A stretch of 64,000 bases of DNA from Stenotrophomonas rhizophila (GCF_000661955.1 NZ_CP007597.1:620001-684000); one strand, 5' to 3'; positions 46,295 to 55,998 are shown, counted from the stretch's first letter. A program made the numbers and translations. Notes: generated by a model not told the origin, from the sequence alone.

Positions 46295-47209
46295 TCAGGC
46301 GGGGATCGGTCCGCTTTGAGCGTCGCGCACGCGGGCGTTGAGGATCACCAGCATCTTTCGCATTACCGCCACGATGGCTACTTTGGCCTCCTTGCCGCGG
46401 GCCCGTAGCGACCGGTAAAAGTCCCGTATGCGCGGTTCGTGCTGCAGGGCTGACATGCCGGCCATGTAAAGCACCTGACGGATCTCGGCTCGACCGCCGT
46501 GGATGCTTCGTTTTCCACGCATCGTCCCGCTGTCGTGGGACATCGGCGCCACGCCCACCAGGCTGGCGATGGCCTTTCCACTGATATGGCCCAGCTCAGG
46601 CAGGTAGCTGGCCAGCACCGCCTGTACCACCGGCCCCACGCCCTTCATCGACTTCAGAACCGTGAGCTGGGGCTGTTGAGCGAGCTGCTCGGCAATCTGC
46701 TTTCCCAGGCGTTTGACCAGTGTCTTCAGGTGGGTGATGTTGGCCTGCAAAAGCCGGCGCAGTTCACGATCACCCACCATTTCCTGCTGCTGTCGCGCGA
46801 CGGCCAAGGCCTGGATCATCTGTCGACGTGCCCGCACAAACTCCCGCAGTTTCTGCTGCCAAGCCTCCAACGGCTGATAGGCCGGCAGCTTCACCAGCGT
46901 GGCCATCTGTGCCAATGCATAGGCATCCAAGCGGTCGGTCTTGGCCCTCTGGCCCAGCCCCTGAGCAAGCTTCCGCGCCCGCAAGGCATTGGCCCGAACC
47001 ACCGGATGACCGGCCTTGTGCAGAAAATCCAGCACAGGCTGTTCGTAGCCACCGGTGGCCTCCAGCACGATCTGGTTACTCGGGCGCTGCCTCAGCCAGA
47101 GGTCCAATTCAGCGAAACCGGAGGGGTCATTGCTGACCTGCAGGGTTTGGCCGTCGGAGGTTCCAACATCCAGCCGGCGCTTGCTTACATCAATCCCGAT
47201 CCCGTTCAT
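46295..47209 (-). CDS. IS110-family transposase
   Basis: The 304-residue protein has an N-terminal DEDD RuvC-like domain: GIDVSKRRLDVG (first Asp), QIVLEATGGYEQPVLDFLHKAGHPV (Glu), and AKTDRLDAYALAQMA (last two Asp). The C-terminal transposase_20 domain carries a Ser-rich site region (LKSMKGVGPVVQAVLASYLPELGHISGKAIASLVGVAPMSHDSGTMRGKRSIHGGRAEIR). Unlike DDE transposases, these enzymes act as RNA-guided recombinases. The ATG at 47209 gives the usual MNGIGIDVSK start. The frame is intact. Confidence 0.95.
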   Translation of the reverse strand: MNGIGIDVSKRRLDVGTSDGQTLQVSNDPSGFAELDLWLRQRPSNQIVLEATGGYEQPVLDFLHKAGHPVVRANALRARKLAQGLGQRAKTDRLDAYALAQMATLVKLPAYQPLEAWQQKLREFVRARRQMIQALAVARQQQEMVGDRELRRLLQANITHLKTLVKRLGKQIAEQLAQQPQLTVLKSMKGVGPVVQAVLASYLPELGHISGKAIASLVGVAPMSHDSGTMRGKRSIHGGRAEIRQVLYMAGMSALQHEPRIRDFYRSLRARGKEAKVAIVAVMRKMLVILNARVRDAQSGPIPA

Positions 47210-47418
47210 CGCCCGACTCCGTATAGTCTGGAAGGGTCGAGAGCTCCCCCGCTTGCCCAGTCTTATCGCTTCGAGTGACAGCTCCAGCAACTGTTCGGGC
47301 GGATCAAGGGAGATTCCGGCGTGGGCGCCAAGCTACACGGCGATCGTCGAGATCCAGGCTCACACGGCGGCCCACGCCGGCTCTCGACACCTAAACTGCC
47401 AGATTCCGATCAGATAAG
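46295..47418 (-). mobile_element. IS110-family insertion sequence (boundaries approximate)
   Basis: The transposase is preceded, in its own direction, by about 200 bp without coding (47210-47418). IS110-group elements encode their bridge RNA in such an upstream end. The outer limit is inferred from where DNA resembling the host repeat (GGCTCGTGAGCGCC at 47418-47431) resumes. The downstream limit may extend past 46295. No terminal inverted repeats are expected for this family. Confidence 0.6.
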
Positions 47419-47437
47419 GCTCGTGAGCGCCTTGCTC

Positions 47438-47512
47438 GTTTGTGCAGTCCTGCACAAACGGCAAGACCGGGGTTGGGCGTCCTGCCCAACCCGTCCGGCG
47501 CATGCGCCGGAC
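47438..47512. repeat. Three adjacent perfect hairpins
   Basis: GTTTGTGCA-GTCC-TGCACAAAC, GGGTTGGGC-GTCCT-GCCCAACCC and the 20-bp palindrome GTCCGGCGCATGCGCCGGAC follow one another with 0-10 bp gaps. They interrupt the hairpin repeat between its GTGAGCGCC and CCATGGCGCC parts. Confidence 0.75.
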
Positions 47513-47733
47513 CCATGGCGCCCAACGGTCCCGCAAACTCCCACGCCCCCACCCTCGACACATTCCTGTCGCGCACAGAAAAGGCGACAGCTTTAGCTAC
47601 CTTTTGCCTACGTTTGCCTAAAGCAACTTCTCTTCAACCCAGTCCGGGATCTTCTGCACACACAACGTAGTGGAAGCAAGTCGATTCAAATGAAGAGCGG
47701 CTTTTCCATGGCCACCAGCCCATTGTCGAGGGT

Positions 47734-47832
47734 GGGGCGGTGTGGGTTCGCGGGACCGTTGGGCGCCATGGATGGCGCTCACGAGCCTCCAGGGATGGAT
47801 TCACGGCGTGTCCCGCGAACCCACACCGCCCC
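47734..47832. repeat. Intact about 99-bp palindromic repeat
   Basis: Two perfect 23-bp arms (47734-47756 and 47810-47832) enclose a 53-bp centre containing GGCGCCATGGATGGCGCTC and CCTCCAGGGATGG. The arms carry GTGTGGGTTCGCGGGAC and its complement. A neighbouring partial copy runs the other way at 47512-47560: CCATGGCGCCCAACGGTCCC there is the complement of the left half of this element. Confidence 0.8.
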
Positions 47833-47910
47833 GCCCAGCCATGGACAAGCGGAATCTGCCTGGCTTCGGCTTCGGCTTCGGCTTCGGCCTTACGCCTTAA
47901 ACCTCAAACC

Positions 47911-48579
47911 TCAAACCTCATCCTCAGTAGGCAACGCCGTCGGCGCCGCGCCCGGGGTGAACACACCCGGCTTCACGAACGCACTCAGAATCGCGTCCAG
48001 CGTCTGCGCGCCGTCGCGTTTGATCTCGAACAGCTCCGGCTCCAGCATCGCGCTGTACAGCACCCCGGTCAGACTCGTGCTCACGATACGAGCCACCGTG
48101 TCCACGTCCACCCCCTCGCGCAACTGCCCCAACTCGCGCGCGCGCTGGAATGCCGCCGCGAAAATACCCAGCTCCTCGCGCGATGCCTCCAGCTGCAGCT
48201 CCTGCATCGCCTGGCTCTCCACCGACAGATCGTTGCGCAGCATGATCTCCATCATGTTGCGCAACCGCTCGTCATCGGCCAGCTCCTGGAACGACACCAG
48301 CAACGCCGACCGCAGATCCAGCACCGGCGTCGTGCGCTTGGACGACGTCGTCCGCCGCAACCGCTCGATGAACGGAACGCGCTCACGGTCGATCATCGCC
48401 GTCAGCACCTCCGTCTTGTTCTTGAAGTGCCAGTACACCGCCCCCCGCGTATAGCCGGCGCGCGCACCGATCATTGCCAGGCTCGTCCCTGCCACCCCGA
48501 ATTCATGGAAACAGGCCTGGGCCGCGTCGAGGATCCCCGCACGGGTGGCCTGCGCCTCTTCTTTGGTCTTTCTGGCCAT
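47911..48579 (-). CDS. smeT: TetR-family repressor SmeT
   Basis: SmeT represses the divergent smeDEF efflux operon and its own gene. The 222-residue protein has the TetR helix-turn-helix at residues 12-60 (TRAGILDAAQACFHEFGVAGTSLAMIGARAGYTRGAVYWHFKNKTEVL) and a variable ligand-binding domain. The divergent position and the palindrome between the two genes support the assignment. Loss of this gene is a known cause of efflux-based multidrug resistance in S. maltophilia. The frame here is intact. Confidence 0.93.
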   Translation of the reverse strand: MARKTKEEAQATRAGILDAAQACFHEFGVAGTSLAMIGARAGYTRGAVYWHFKNKTEVLTAMIDRERVPFIERLRRTTSSKRTTPVLDLRSALLVSFQELADDERLRNMMEIMLRNDLSVESQAMQELQLEASREELGIFAAAFQRARELGQLREGVDVDTVARIVSTSLTGVLYSAMLEPELFEIKRDGAQTLDAILSAFVKPGVFTPGAAPTALPTEDEV

Positions 48580-48623
48580 TGCGCTTTGCAGTTGCTGGAT
48601 GAAACCGACCTGAATTGTACCGC

Positions 48624-48651
48624 TTTACAAACAAACATGCATGTATGTATA
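48624..48651. promoter_or_regulatory. SmeT operator in the smeT-smeD intergenic region
   Basis: An AT-rich pseudopalindrome with the core ACAAACATGCATGTATGT stands out in the GC-rich 232-bp gap between the divergent genes. It lies 45 bp upstream of the smeT ATG. Its position and composition match the published SmeT binding site. Confidence 0.8.
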
Positions 48652-48811
48652 TTTCCGTCCCACTGATTCCCGGTGAGGACCGCGCGTAGCCGCGCCAAAG
48701 CCGAAACCGTCAGATTTGCCGTATTTGCCGCCCTGTTGGCTGTCATTCGTCGCTTTTAAAGGCGGGGTAGTGCTGCAGGCGACCCTTTTTCGTTTCCTGT
48801 GAGCCCCCACC

Positions 48812-49987
48812 ATGTCCCGAACCCCGTACCGTCTTCTCGCGCTGTCCCTCGCGATCGCCTTGACCGTGTCCGCCTGTGGCGGCGGTGAGCAGGAGGGGCC
48901 GCAGGGCGGCCCGGGCCAGGTCACCGTTGCCACCCTCAAAGGCGAACAGGTCAGCCTCACCCGCGAACTGCCCGGCCGCACCAACGCCTTCCTGGTCGCC
49001 GAAGTGCGCCCCCAGGTCAGCGGCATCGTCGCCAAGCGCCTGTTCACCGAAGGCGGCCTGGTCACCGCCGGCCAGCCCCTGTACCAGGTGGATGACGCCA
49101 GCTACCGCGCCCAGGCCAACAGCGCCCGCGCCCAGCTAGCCCGCGCCGACGCCACCGCCAACGCCGCGCGCCTGAGCGCCAAGCGCATCACCGAACTGGC
49201 CAAGGTCGACGCGGTCAGCAAGCAGGACCTGGAAAACGCCGTGGCCGCACAGAAGCAGGCCGAGGCCGACGTGGGCGCCGCCAAGGCCTCCTTGGATGCC
49301 GCCAACGTCACCCTGGGCTACGCCCGCATTACCGCCCCGATCAGCGGCCGCATCGGCAAGTCCTCGGTCACCCAGGGCGCGCTGGTCAGCGCCGGCCAGG
49401 CCGACGCGCTTGCCACCGTGCAGCAGCTCGACCCGATCTATGTCGACCTGACCCAATCGGCCAGCGAACTGCTGCAGATGCGCCGTGAACTGGCCAGCGG
49501 CCGCCTGCAGGACAACCAGACCCTGCCGGTCACCATCCTGCTCGACGACGGCACCGAGTTCGCGCACAAGGGCACCCTGGAGTTCTCCGAAGTCAGCGTC
49601 GATCCCACCACCGGCAGCTACGCGCTGCGGGTCAAGGTCGACAACCCCGACCAGGTGCTGATGCCCGGCATGTACGTGCGCGCCCAGGTCGGCAGCGGCG
49701 TGCGCGAAAACGGCATCCTCGTGCCCATGCAGGGCATCGCCCGCGATCCCAAGGGCGACACCACCGCCATGGTGGTCGGCAAGGACAACAAGGTCGAAGT
49801 GCGCCCGGTCAAGGTCAGCCGCGCGGTCGGCAGCAAGTGGCTGGTCGAAGACGGCCTGAAGCCGGGCGACAAGGTCATCGTCGAAGGCCTGCAGAAGATC
49901 CAGCCGGGCATGCCCGTGCAGGCCACCGAGATGGGCGCCGCGCCGGCCAAGCCGGCCACGCCGGCGGCGCCGGCCGACAAGCAGTAA
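48812..49987 (+). CDS. smeD: RND efflux periplasmic adaptor SmeD
   Basis: The 391-residue membrane-fusion lipoprotein has a signal with lipobox TVSAC, the opening VSLTRELPGRTNAFLVAEVRPQVSGIVAKRLFTEGG, a coiled-coil hairpin around residues 95-170, and a beta-barrel region ending GDKVIVEGLQKIQPGMPVQ. It is the AcrA/MexA-type adaptor that joins SmeE to SmeF. It is the first gene of smeDEF; smeE follows 12 bp later. Confidence 0.95.
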   Translation: MSRTPYRLLALSLAIALTVSACGGGEQEGPQGGPGQVTVATLKGEQVSLTRELPGRTNAFLVAEVRPQVSGIVAKRLFTEGGLVTAGQPLYQVDDASYRAQANSARAQLARADATANAARLSAKRITELAKVDAVSKQDLENAVAAQKQAEADVGAAKASLDAANVTLGYARITAPISGRIGKSSVTQGALVSAGQADALATVQQLDPIYVDLTQSASELLQMRRELASGRLQDNQTLPVTILLDDGTEFAHKGTLEFSEVSVDPTTGSYALRVKVDNPDQVLMPGMYVRAQVGSGVRENGILVPMQGIARDPKGDTTAMVVGKDNKVEVRPVKVSRAVGSKWLVEDGLKPGDKVIVEGLQKIQPGMPVQATEMGAAPAKPATPAAPADKQ

Positions 49988-49999
49988 GCGGAGAATCCA

Positions 50000-52900
50000 A
50001 TGGCTCGTTATTTTATTGATCGCCCCATCTTCGCGTGGGTGATTGCGATCATCATCATGCTCGCCGGTGCGCTGGCCGTGGTGAAGCTGCCCGTGTCGAT
50101 GTACCCCGAAGTGGCCCCGCCCGCCGTTGAAATCAGCGCCACCTACCCGGGTGCGTCGGCCAAGGTGGTGGAAGACTCGGTGACCCAGATCATCGAGCAG
50201 AACATGAAGGGCATCGATGGCCTGATCTACTTCTCCTCCAACAGCTCGGCCAACGGCCAGGCCACCATCACCCTTACCTTCGAGAGCGGGACCAACCCGG
50301 ACATCGCGCAGGTGCAGGTGCAGAACAAGCTGCAGCTGGCCATGCCGCTGCTGCCGCAGGAAGTACAGCGGCAGGGCATCAACGTGGCCAAGTCGAGCAG
50401 CGGCTTCCTGCAGGTGATCGGCTTTGTGTCCAACGACGGCAGCATGGACGCCAACGACATCTCCGACTACGTCGGCTCCAATGTCGTGGACCCGCTCAGC
50501 CGCGTGCCGGGCGTGGGCAACATCCAGGTGTTCGGTGGCAAGTACGCCATGCGCATCTGGCTGGACCCCAACAAGCTGCACACCTACAAGCTGTCGGTGG
50601 ATGAAGTGACCGCGGCGATCACCGCGCAGAACGCGCAGGTCGCCATCGGCCAGCTCGGCGGCGCGCCGTCGGTGAAGGGTCAGCAGCTCAACGCCACCAT
50701 CAACGCGCAGGACCGCCTGCAGACCCCGGAACAGTTCCGCAACATCCTGGTCCGCGGCGGCACCGACGGCAGCGAGCTGCGCCTGGGCGACGTTGCCCGC
50801 GTGGAACTGGGCGCGGAAAGCTACGACTTCGTCACCCGCTACAACGGCAAGCCGTCCACCGGTATCGCCATCACCCTGGCCACCGGCGCCAACGCGCTGG
50901 ACACCGCCAACGGCGTGCGCGCCGCGCTGGAGGACATGAAGTCCAACTTCCCGGCCGGGCTGGAATCGGTGGTGCCGTATGACACCACCCCGTTCGTGCA
51001 GGTCTCGATCAAGGGCGTCATCAAGACCCTGATCGAAGCGATCGTGCTCGTGTTCGTGGTGATGTACCTGTTCCTGCAGAACTTCCGTGCCACCCTGATC
51101 CCGACCATCGCGGTACCGGTGGTGTTGCTGGGCACGTTCGGCATCCTGGCCGCGCTGGGCTTCTCGATCAACATGCTGACCATGTTCGCCATGGTGCTGG
51201 CGATCGGCCTATTGGTCGATGACGCCATCGTGGTGGTGGAGAACGTCGAACGCATCATGTCCGAAGAGGGCCTGTCACCGCTGGAGGCCACCCGCAAGTC
51301 GATGGGGCAGATCACCGGCGCGCTGGTGGGTATCGGTCTGGTGCTGTCGGCGGTGTTCGTGCCGATGGCCTTCATGAGCGGTGCCACCGGCGTCATCTAC
51401 CGGCAGTTCTCGGCCACCATCGTGTCGGCCATGGCGTTGTCGGTGCTGGTCGCCATCGTGCTCACCCCGGCGCTGTGCGCCACCATGCTCAAGCCGCTGA
51501 AGAAGGGCGAGCACCATGTGGCGCACAAGGGCTGGTCGGGCCGGTTCTTCGGCGGTTTCAACCGCGGCTTCGACCGCTCCAGCGAAACCTACCAGCGCGG
51601 CGTCAAGGGCATCCTGGCCCGGCCGTGGCGCTTCATGTCGATCTTCGCCGTGCTGGCACTGGTGATGGGCCTGCTGTTCATGCGCCTGCCCAGCTCGTTC
51701 CTGCCCAACGAAGACCAGGGCATCCTGATGGCACTGGTGCAGACCCCGGTCGGCGCTACCCAGGAACGCACCCTGGAAGCGATGTACCAGCTGGAAGAAC
51801 ACTTCCTGAAGAATGAAACCGACGCGGTCGAGTCGGTGTTCTCGGTGCAGGGCTTCAGCTTCGCCGGCATGGGCCAGAACGCGGGCATGTCCTTCATCAA
51901 GCTCAAGGACTGGAAGGAGCGCGACGCCGACCAGGGCGTGGGGCCGATCACCGGCCGCGCGATGGGCGCACTGGGCCAGATCAAGGACGCCTTCATCTTC
52001 GCCTTCCCGCCGCCGGCCATGCCGGAGCTGGGCATCGGCTCGGGCTACACCTTCTTCCTGAAGGACACCAGCGGGCAGGGCCACGAAGCACTGCTCAACG
52101 CACGCAACCAGCTTCTGGGCGGCGCAGGCGGCAGCAAGCTGCTGGCCAACGTGCGTCCCAACGGCCAGGAAGACACCCCGCAGCTGCGCATCGACGTGGA
52201 CGTGGAGAAGGCCAATGCGCTGGGCCTGTCGGTGGCCTCGATCAACAACACCCTCGCCACCGCGTGGGGCAGCAGCTACATCGATGACTTCATCGACCGT
52301 GGCCGGGTCAAGCGCGTGTATGTGCAGTCCGATGCGGATTTCCGCATGAACCCGGACGACTTCAACGTGTGGTCGGTGAAGAACAGCCAGGGCGAGATGG
52401 TGCCGTTCAGTGCCTTCGCCTCCAAGCGCTGGGACTACGGTTCGCCGCGCCTGGAGCGCTACAACGGTGTGTCGGCCATGGAAATCCAGGGCGAGCCGGC
52501 CCCGGGCGTGGCCTCCGGCGATGCCATGGTGGAAATCGAGCGTATCGCCAAGGACCTGCCGCCGGGCTTCGAGATCGAATGGACCGCGTTGTCCTACCAG
52601 GAACGCCAGGCCGGTTCGCAGACGCCGCTGCTGTACACGCTGTCGCTGCTGATCGTGTTCCTGTGCCTGGCTGCGTTGTATGAAAGCTGGAGCGTGCCGA
52701 CCTCGGTGCTGCTGGTGGCCCCGCTGGGCATCCTCGGCGCGGTGCTGGCCAACACCATGCGTGGCATGGAACGCGACATCTACTTCCAGGTGGCCATGCT
52801 CACCACGGTGGGTCTGACCAGCAAGAACGCGATCCTGATCGTGGAGTTCGCCAAGGAAAACCTGGAGAAGGGCGCTGGCCTGATCGAGGCCACCATGCAT

Positions 52901-53188
52901 GCCGTGCGCGACCGTCTGCGCCCGATCATCATGACCTCGCTGGCCTTCGGCCTGGGCGTGCTGCCGCTGGCGATCGCCTCCGGTGCCGGTTCGGGCGCGC
53001 AGCGCGCGATCGGTACCGGCGTGCTCGGCGGCATGGTGGTGGGCACCGTGCTGGGCGTGTTCTTCATCCCGCTGTTCTTCGTGGTGGTGCAGCGCCTGTT
53101 CAACCGCAAGCTGCGCGCGGCCGAGGCGTCCCCGCAGGCCGGCACGCAACACAACGGCGATACGCCGGAAGGTGGCAATCATGAGTAA
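50000..53188 (+). CDS. smeE: RND multidrug efflux transporter SmeE
   Basis: The 1062-residue proton-driven pump of the HAE1 class has 12 membrane helices. It begins [45 protein letters not shown], and has the proton-relay aspartates in [18 protein letters not shown] in helix 4. The two large periplasmic loops are present, as is [23 protein letters not shown] at the start of the second half. No frameshift is seen. It overlaps smeF by eight bases. Confidence 0.97.
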   Translation: MARYFIDRPIFAWVIAIIIMLAGALAVVKLPVSMYPEVAPPAVEISATYPGASAKVVEDSVTQIIEQNMKGIDGLIYFSSNSSANGQATITLTFESGTNPDIAQVQVQNKLQLAMPLLPQEVQRQGINVAKSSSGFLQVIGFVSNDGSMDANDISDYVGSNVVDPLSRVPGVGNIQVFGGKYAMRIWLDPNKLHTYKLSVDEVTAAITAQNAQVAIGQLGGAPSVKGQQLNATINAQDRLQTPEQFRNILVRGGTDGSELRLGDVARVELGAESYDFVTRYNGKPSTGIAITLATGANALDTANGVRAALEDMKSNFPAGLESVVPYDTTPFVQVSIKGVIKTLIEAIVLVFVVMYLFLQNFRATLIPTIAVPVVLLGTFGILAALGFSINMLTMFAMVLAIGLLVDDAIVVVENVERIMSEEGLSPLEATRKSMGQITGALVGIGLVLSAVFVPMAFMSGATGVIYRQFSATIVSAMALSVLVAIVLTPALCATMLKPLKKGEHHVAHKGWSGRFFGGFNRGFDRSSETYQRGVKGILARPWRFMSIFAVLALVMGLLFMRLPSSFLPNEDQGILMALVQTPVGATQERTLEAMYQLEEHFLKNETDAVESVFSVQGFSFAGMGQNAGMSFIKLKDWKERDADQGVGPITGRAMGALGQIKDAFIFAFPPPAMPELGIGSGYTFFLKDTSGQGHEALLNARNQLLGGAGGSKLLANVRPNGQEDTPQLRIDVDVEKANALGLSVASINNTLATAWGSSYIDDFIDRGRVKRVYVQSDADFRMNPDDFNVWSVKNSQGEMVPFSAFASKRWDYGSPRLERYNGVSAMEIQGEPAPGVASGDAMVEIERIAKDLPPGFEIEWTALSYQERQAGSQTPLLYTLSLLIVFLCLAALYESWSVPTSVLLVAPLGILGAVLANTMRGMERDIYFQVAMLTTVGLTSKNAILIVEFAKENLEKGAGLIEATMHAVRDRLRPIIMTSLAFGLGVLPLAIASGAGSGAQRAIGTGVLGGMVVGTVLGVFFIPLFFVVVQRLFNRKLRAAEASPQAGTQHNGDTPEGGNHE

Positions 53189-54572
53189 GGCATCCTCCCT
53201 GCTGGCCCTCGCCGTGGCCGCGGCACTGTCCGGCTGCGCCACGCTGGTGCCGTCCAGCACCGAGGTCGCGCCGGCGATCCCGGCGCAGTGGCCGGCCACC
53301 ACCAGCGGCACGTCCTCGGCCACCGTCGAGGTGGCCGACATCGGCTGGCGCGATTTCTTCGTCGACCCGCGCCTGCAGGCGGTGATCGCCCAGTCGCTGG
53401 ACAACAACCGCGACCTGCGCGTGGCCGTGCTCAACGTCGAAAAGGCGCGGGCGCAGTACCGCATCCAGCGCGCCGACCGCGTGCCTGCGGTCGGCGTGCA
53501 GGGGCAGATGACCCGCACCGGCGGCGATGCCCCGGTCACCGAGCAGTTCAGCGCGAACCTCGGTGTGGTCGAGTTCGAGCTGGACCTGTTCGGCCGCGTG
53601 CGCAACCTGAGCCAGGCGGCGTTGCAGCAGTACTTCAGCGAGGCGGCCAACCGGCGCAGCGCGCAGCTCAGCCTGGTGGCCGAAGTGGCCAATGCCTGGC
53701 TGACCCTGGGCGCGGACAACGAACAGCTGCGCATCGCCCAGGCCACCCTGGCCAGCTACGAAGACTCGCTGCGGCTGGCCGAGGCGCGTCATCAGCTGGG
53801 CGGCGCGTCGTCGCTGGAACTCAGCCAGACGCGTACGCTGGTGGAAACCGCACGCACCGACGTGGCCCGCTTTGCCGGGCAGGTGGCGCAGGACCGCAAC
53901 GCGTTGGTGCTGCTGGCCGGTGGGCCGGTCGATGACACCCTGTTGCCGGCAACCGAAGTGACCGAGATCGCGGCGGTGCGCCCGCTGCCGGCCGGCGTTC
54001 CCGGTGAGGTGCTGCTGCGCCGTCCCGACGTGATGGCCGCCGAGCACACGCTGCTGTCGGCCAATGCCAACATCGGTGCGGCCCGTGCGGCGTTCTTCCC
54101 GTCGATCAGCCTCACCGGCAGCATCGGCTCGGCGTCGTCGGAGCTGTCCAACCTGTTCGACAGCGGCACTCGTGCCTGGAGCTTCGTGCCGACGCTGAAC
54201 CTGCCGATCTTCCAGGGCGGCAAGCTGCGCGCCAATCTGGGCGTGGCCACCGCCAACCGCGATATCGCACTGGCGCAGTACGAAAAGGCCATCCAGTCGG
54301 GCTTCCGCGAGGCGGCCGATGCATTGGCGCTCAACGACAGCCTGGATGCGCAGCTGGCCTCGCAGCAGGCCCTGATGGCGGCGGCCACGCAGGCGCAGAC
54401 GCTGTCGCAGGCGCGCTACGACGCCGGGCTGGACAGCTTCGTCACCCTCCTGGATGCGCGGCGCACCGCCTATACCGCGCGCAAGTCGCTGGTCAGCACG
54501 CAGCTGGCGCAGCAGTCCAACCAGGTCGCGCTGTACAAGGTGCTGGGCGGCGGCTGGCACGAGCGCGGTTGA
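53181..54572 (+). CDS. smeF: Outer-membrane efflux channel SmeF
   Basis: The 463-residue TolC-family lipoprotein has a signal with lipobox LSGC and two OEP repeats. The first is [38 protein letters not shown]; the second contains [37 protein letters not shown]. It forms the outer-membrane duct of SmeDEF. Its start lies inside the end of smeE. Long GTAG-type inverted repeats follow the stop. Confidence 0.96.
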   Translation: MSKASSLLALAVAAALSGCATLVPSSTEVAPAIPAQWPATTSGTSSATVEVADIGWRDFFVDPRLQAVIAQSLDNNRDLRVAVLNVEKARAQYRIQRADRVPAVGVQGQMTRTGGDAPVTEQFSANLGVVEFELDLFGRVRNLSQAALQQYFSEAANRRSAQLSLVAEVANAWLTLGADNEQLRIAQATLASYEDSLRLAEARHQLGGASSLELSQTRTLVETARTDVARFAGQVAQDRNALVLLAGGPVDDTLLPATEVTEIAAVRPLPAGVPGEVLLRRPDVMAAEHTLLSANANIGAARAAFFPSISLTGSIGSASSELSNLFDSGTRAWSFVPTLNLPIFQGGKLRANLGVATANRDIALAQYEKAIQSGFREAADALALNDSLDAQLASQQALMAAATQAQTLSQARYDAGLDSFVTLLDARRTAYTARKSLVSTQLAQQSNQVALYKVLGGGWHERG

Positions 54573-54584
54573 GCCGACCGGTAG

Positions 54585-54786
54585 AGCCGAGGCGTAGAAC
54601 CGACCGGTAGAGCCGACCGGTAGAGCCGACTGTTAGTCGGCTGCTCTCAGGTGGCAGGCAAGGGCAGCCGACTAACAGTCGGCTCTACCGGTCGGCTCTA
54701 CCGGTCGTGATTTCTTTTCGGTGGTCGGTAAGGGCAGCCGACTAACAGTCGGCTCTACCGGTCGGCTCTACCAGTCGGCTCTACCG
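54585..54786. repeat. GTAG-AGCCGAC repeat cluster with a 44-bp perfect inverted repeat
   Basis: Head-to-tail GTAGAGCCGACC segments lead into AGCCGACTGTTAGTCGGCT at 54624-54642. The block 54601-54644 is perfectly complementary to 54664-54707, separated by 19 bases. A further copy of the second arm, with one mismatch, lies 70 bp later at 54734-54777. The cluster separates smeF from the convergent iron-permease-like gene. Confidence 0.9.
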
Positions 54787-55233
54787 TCATGATCGGTCAT
54801 GACCTCGGTTATCCACCCGGTCATCATCCCGCCCATCGCCATGGCAGGCACGCGCACGTTCCAGCGCATCACCGGCTTCGCGTGCCATGCGCTCGTACTC
54901 GCGGCGGATCTCTTCCAGTCGCTCTTCGTCGAGCTCTTCCAGGTCCAGCAGTTCGTTGTTGGCCTCGGCGGTGGCCCGGATCAGCTCATCGAGCTTGATC
55001 TGCACCGCAGCCGCATCCGCGTTCTGGCTGTGCTGGATCAGGAACACCATCAGGAAGGTGATGATCGTGGTGCCGGTGTTGATCACCAGCTGCCACGTAT
55101 CGTTGAATTTGAAGACGGGGCCGCTGAGTGCCCACAGCGCCACGATGGACACGGCGGCAAGGAACGTCCAAGGCGTTCCTGCTGCATAGGCCGCCTTCTT
55201 GGCGACCAGGTTGAACACACTTCGAAGGCTCAT
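54787..55233 (-). CDS. Low-affinity iron permease-family membrane protein
   Basis: The 148-residue protein has the family pattern of two close membrane helices: TFLAAVSIVALWALSGPVFKFNDTWQLVINTGTTIITFLMVFLIQHSQNADAAAVQIKLDELIRA. A glutamate-rich helix follows (LLDLEELDEERLEEIRREYERMA) and then a charged tail. The family name derives from a yeast transporter. Iron transport by the bacterial members is not established. Confidence 0.88.
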   Translation of the reverse strand: MSLRSVFNLVAKKAAYAAGTPWTFLAAVSIVALWALSGPVFKFNDTWQLVINTGTTIITFLMVFLIQHSQNADAAAVQIKLDELIRATAEANNELLDLEELDEERLEEIRREYERMAREAGDALERARACHGDGRDDDRVDNRGHDRS

Positions 55234-55303
55234 GCGGCACGGCAGGGTAGCAACGGGACCCCATCATTGGCGGCGCGCCGTGTACGCGCCGTGCAGCGTG
55301 TGC

Positions 55304-55645
55304 TCAGGCGCGTGCGGCACCCAGGCGCGGGCGCGTGGCCACGTCGTGGCGGCTGGCCAGGTACACATGTTCCCAGCAGGATTCGACGAACGCGCGGGCC
55401 TGCTCTTCGGTGAGGCGCGGCATGATCTGCAGTGCGTACTGGGTCTGGAACGTTTCATCGCGCTGCTCGTCGCTCGCGCGCGGCTGGGTGATCAGCGAAT
55501 CGCAGGCGAACTTGATCCACGGCACGTAGTGGCCGAACGACCCCGAGCCCGTGCCAAGGTTGCCGTCGGCGTGGCGCTGGCGCCAGTACGCAACCTCTGC
55601 GTCTACGTCGATCACGGCAGGGATGGAAAGCTGGGCGGAAGACAT
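55304..55645 (-). CDS. Hypothetical protein, 113 residues
   Basis: From the ATG at 55645 the soluble product reads VIDVDAEVAYWRQRHADGNLGTGSGSFGHYVPWIKFACDSLITQPRASDEQRDETFQTQYALQIMPRLTEEQARAFVESCWEHVYLASR. The pattern is conserved-looking, with aromatic and acidic helices, but I recognise no family. It lies 62 bp after the gene at 55708-55998 on the same strand, so the two may be one operon. Confidence 0.72.
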   Translation of the reverse strand: MSSAQLSIPAVIDVDAEVAYWRQRHADGNLGTGSGSFGHYVPWIKFACDSLITQPRASDEQRDETFQTQYALQIMPRLTEEQARAFVESCWEHVYLASRHDVATRPRLGAARA

Positions 55646-55707
55646 GGTGGCATCGATATGCAAGGAGGGAGTTTTACAAGAGTGCGTAAAGCGCAGTGCA
55701 TGCGACG

Positions 55708-55998
55708 TCATTGTGGTGTCGACTCCGCGTGGCGGTCCTGGCTGACATGTTCAGCGCAGCGTTCGCCCAGCAACTGTGCATGGTCGACCACGCCCAGCTG
55801 TTCGGCCAACGTGGCCAGCTGGTTGCAGACATCGATGCGCCGCTCCGGATGGGCGTGGGTCAAAGCGTCCTGGATGGCCTGGTAGGCGGTCCAGAACGGA
55901 GCGGAGTTCTGGTAGGTGGCGTAATGCACCTGCAGCTGTTCCCAGGCAGTAACCAGCGCGGGGTCCATGGCGGCGGTGCGGCGTATTCGGGCATTCAT
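55708..55998 (-). CDS. Hypothetical protein, 96 residues
   Basis: The ATG at 55998 follows a strong GAGGAGA site. The product is helical and soluble (DPALVTAWEQLQVHYATYQNSAPFWTAYQAIQDALTHAHPERRIDVCNQLATLAEQLGVVDHAQLLGERCAEHV). No family is recognised. It is probably co-transcribed with the 113-residue protein downstream. Confidence 0.68.
   Translation of the reverse strand: MNARIRRTAAMDPALVTAWEQLQVHYATYQNSAPFWTAYQAIQDALTHAHPERRIDVCNQLATLAEQLGVVDHAQLLGERCAEHVSQDRHAESTPQ

Larger units (their letters stand above)
47210..47910. other. Non-coding region of IS end and hairpin repeats
   Basis: No gene is supported in this 700-bp stretch. It holds the IS110 upstream end to about 47418, three consecutive hairpins (47438-47459, 47470-47492, 47493-47512), a split-repeat arm (47528-47549), a low-information stretch to about 47720, and an intact large palindromic repeat (47734-47832). 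Short tandem GCTTCG repeats lie near 47861-47886. Confidence 0.65.

Noticed and set aside
47610..47720. Small gene between the hairpin repeats
   Set aside because: Short open frames exist, but none has a ribosome site or conserved pattern.
51275..53746. 823-codon open frame antisense to smeE
   Set aside because: High GC content leaves few stops on the opposite strand. The translation has no family resemblance and the forward frame is a clear RND pump.
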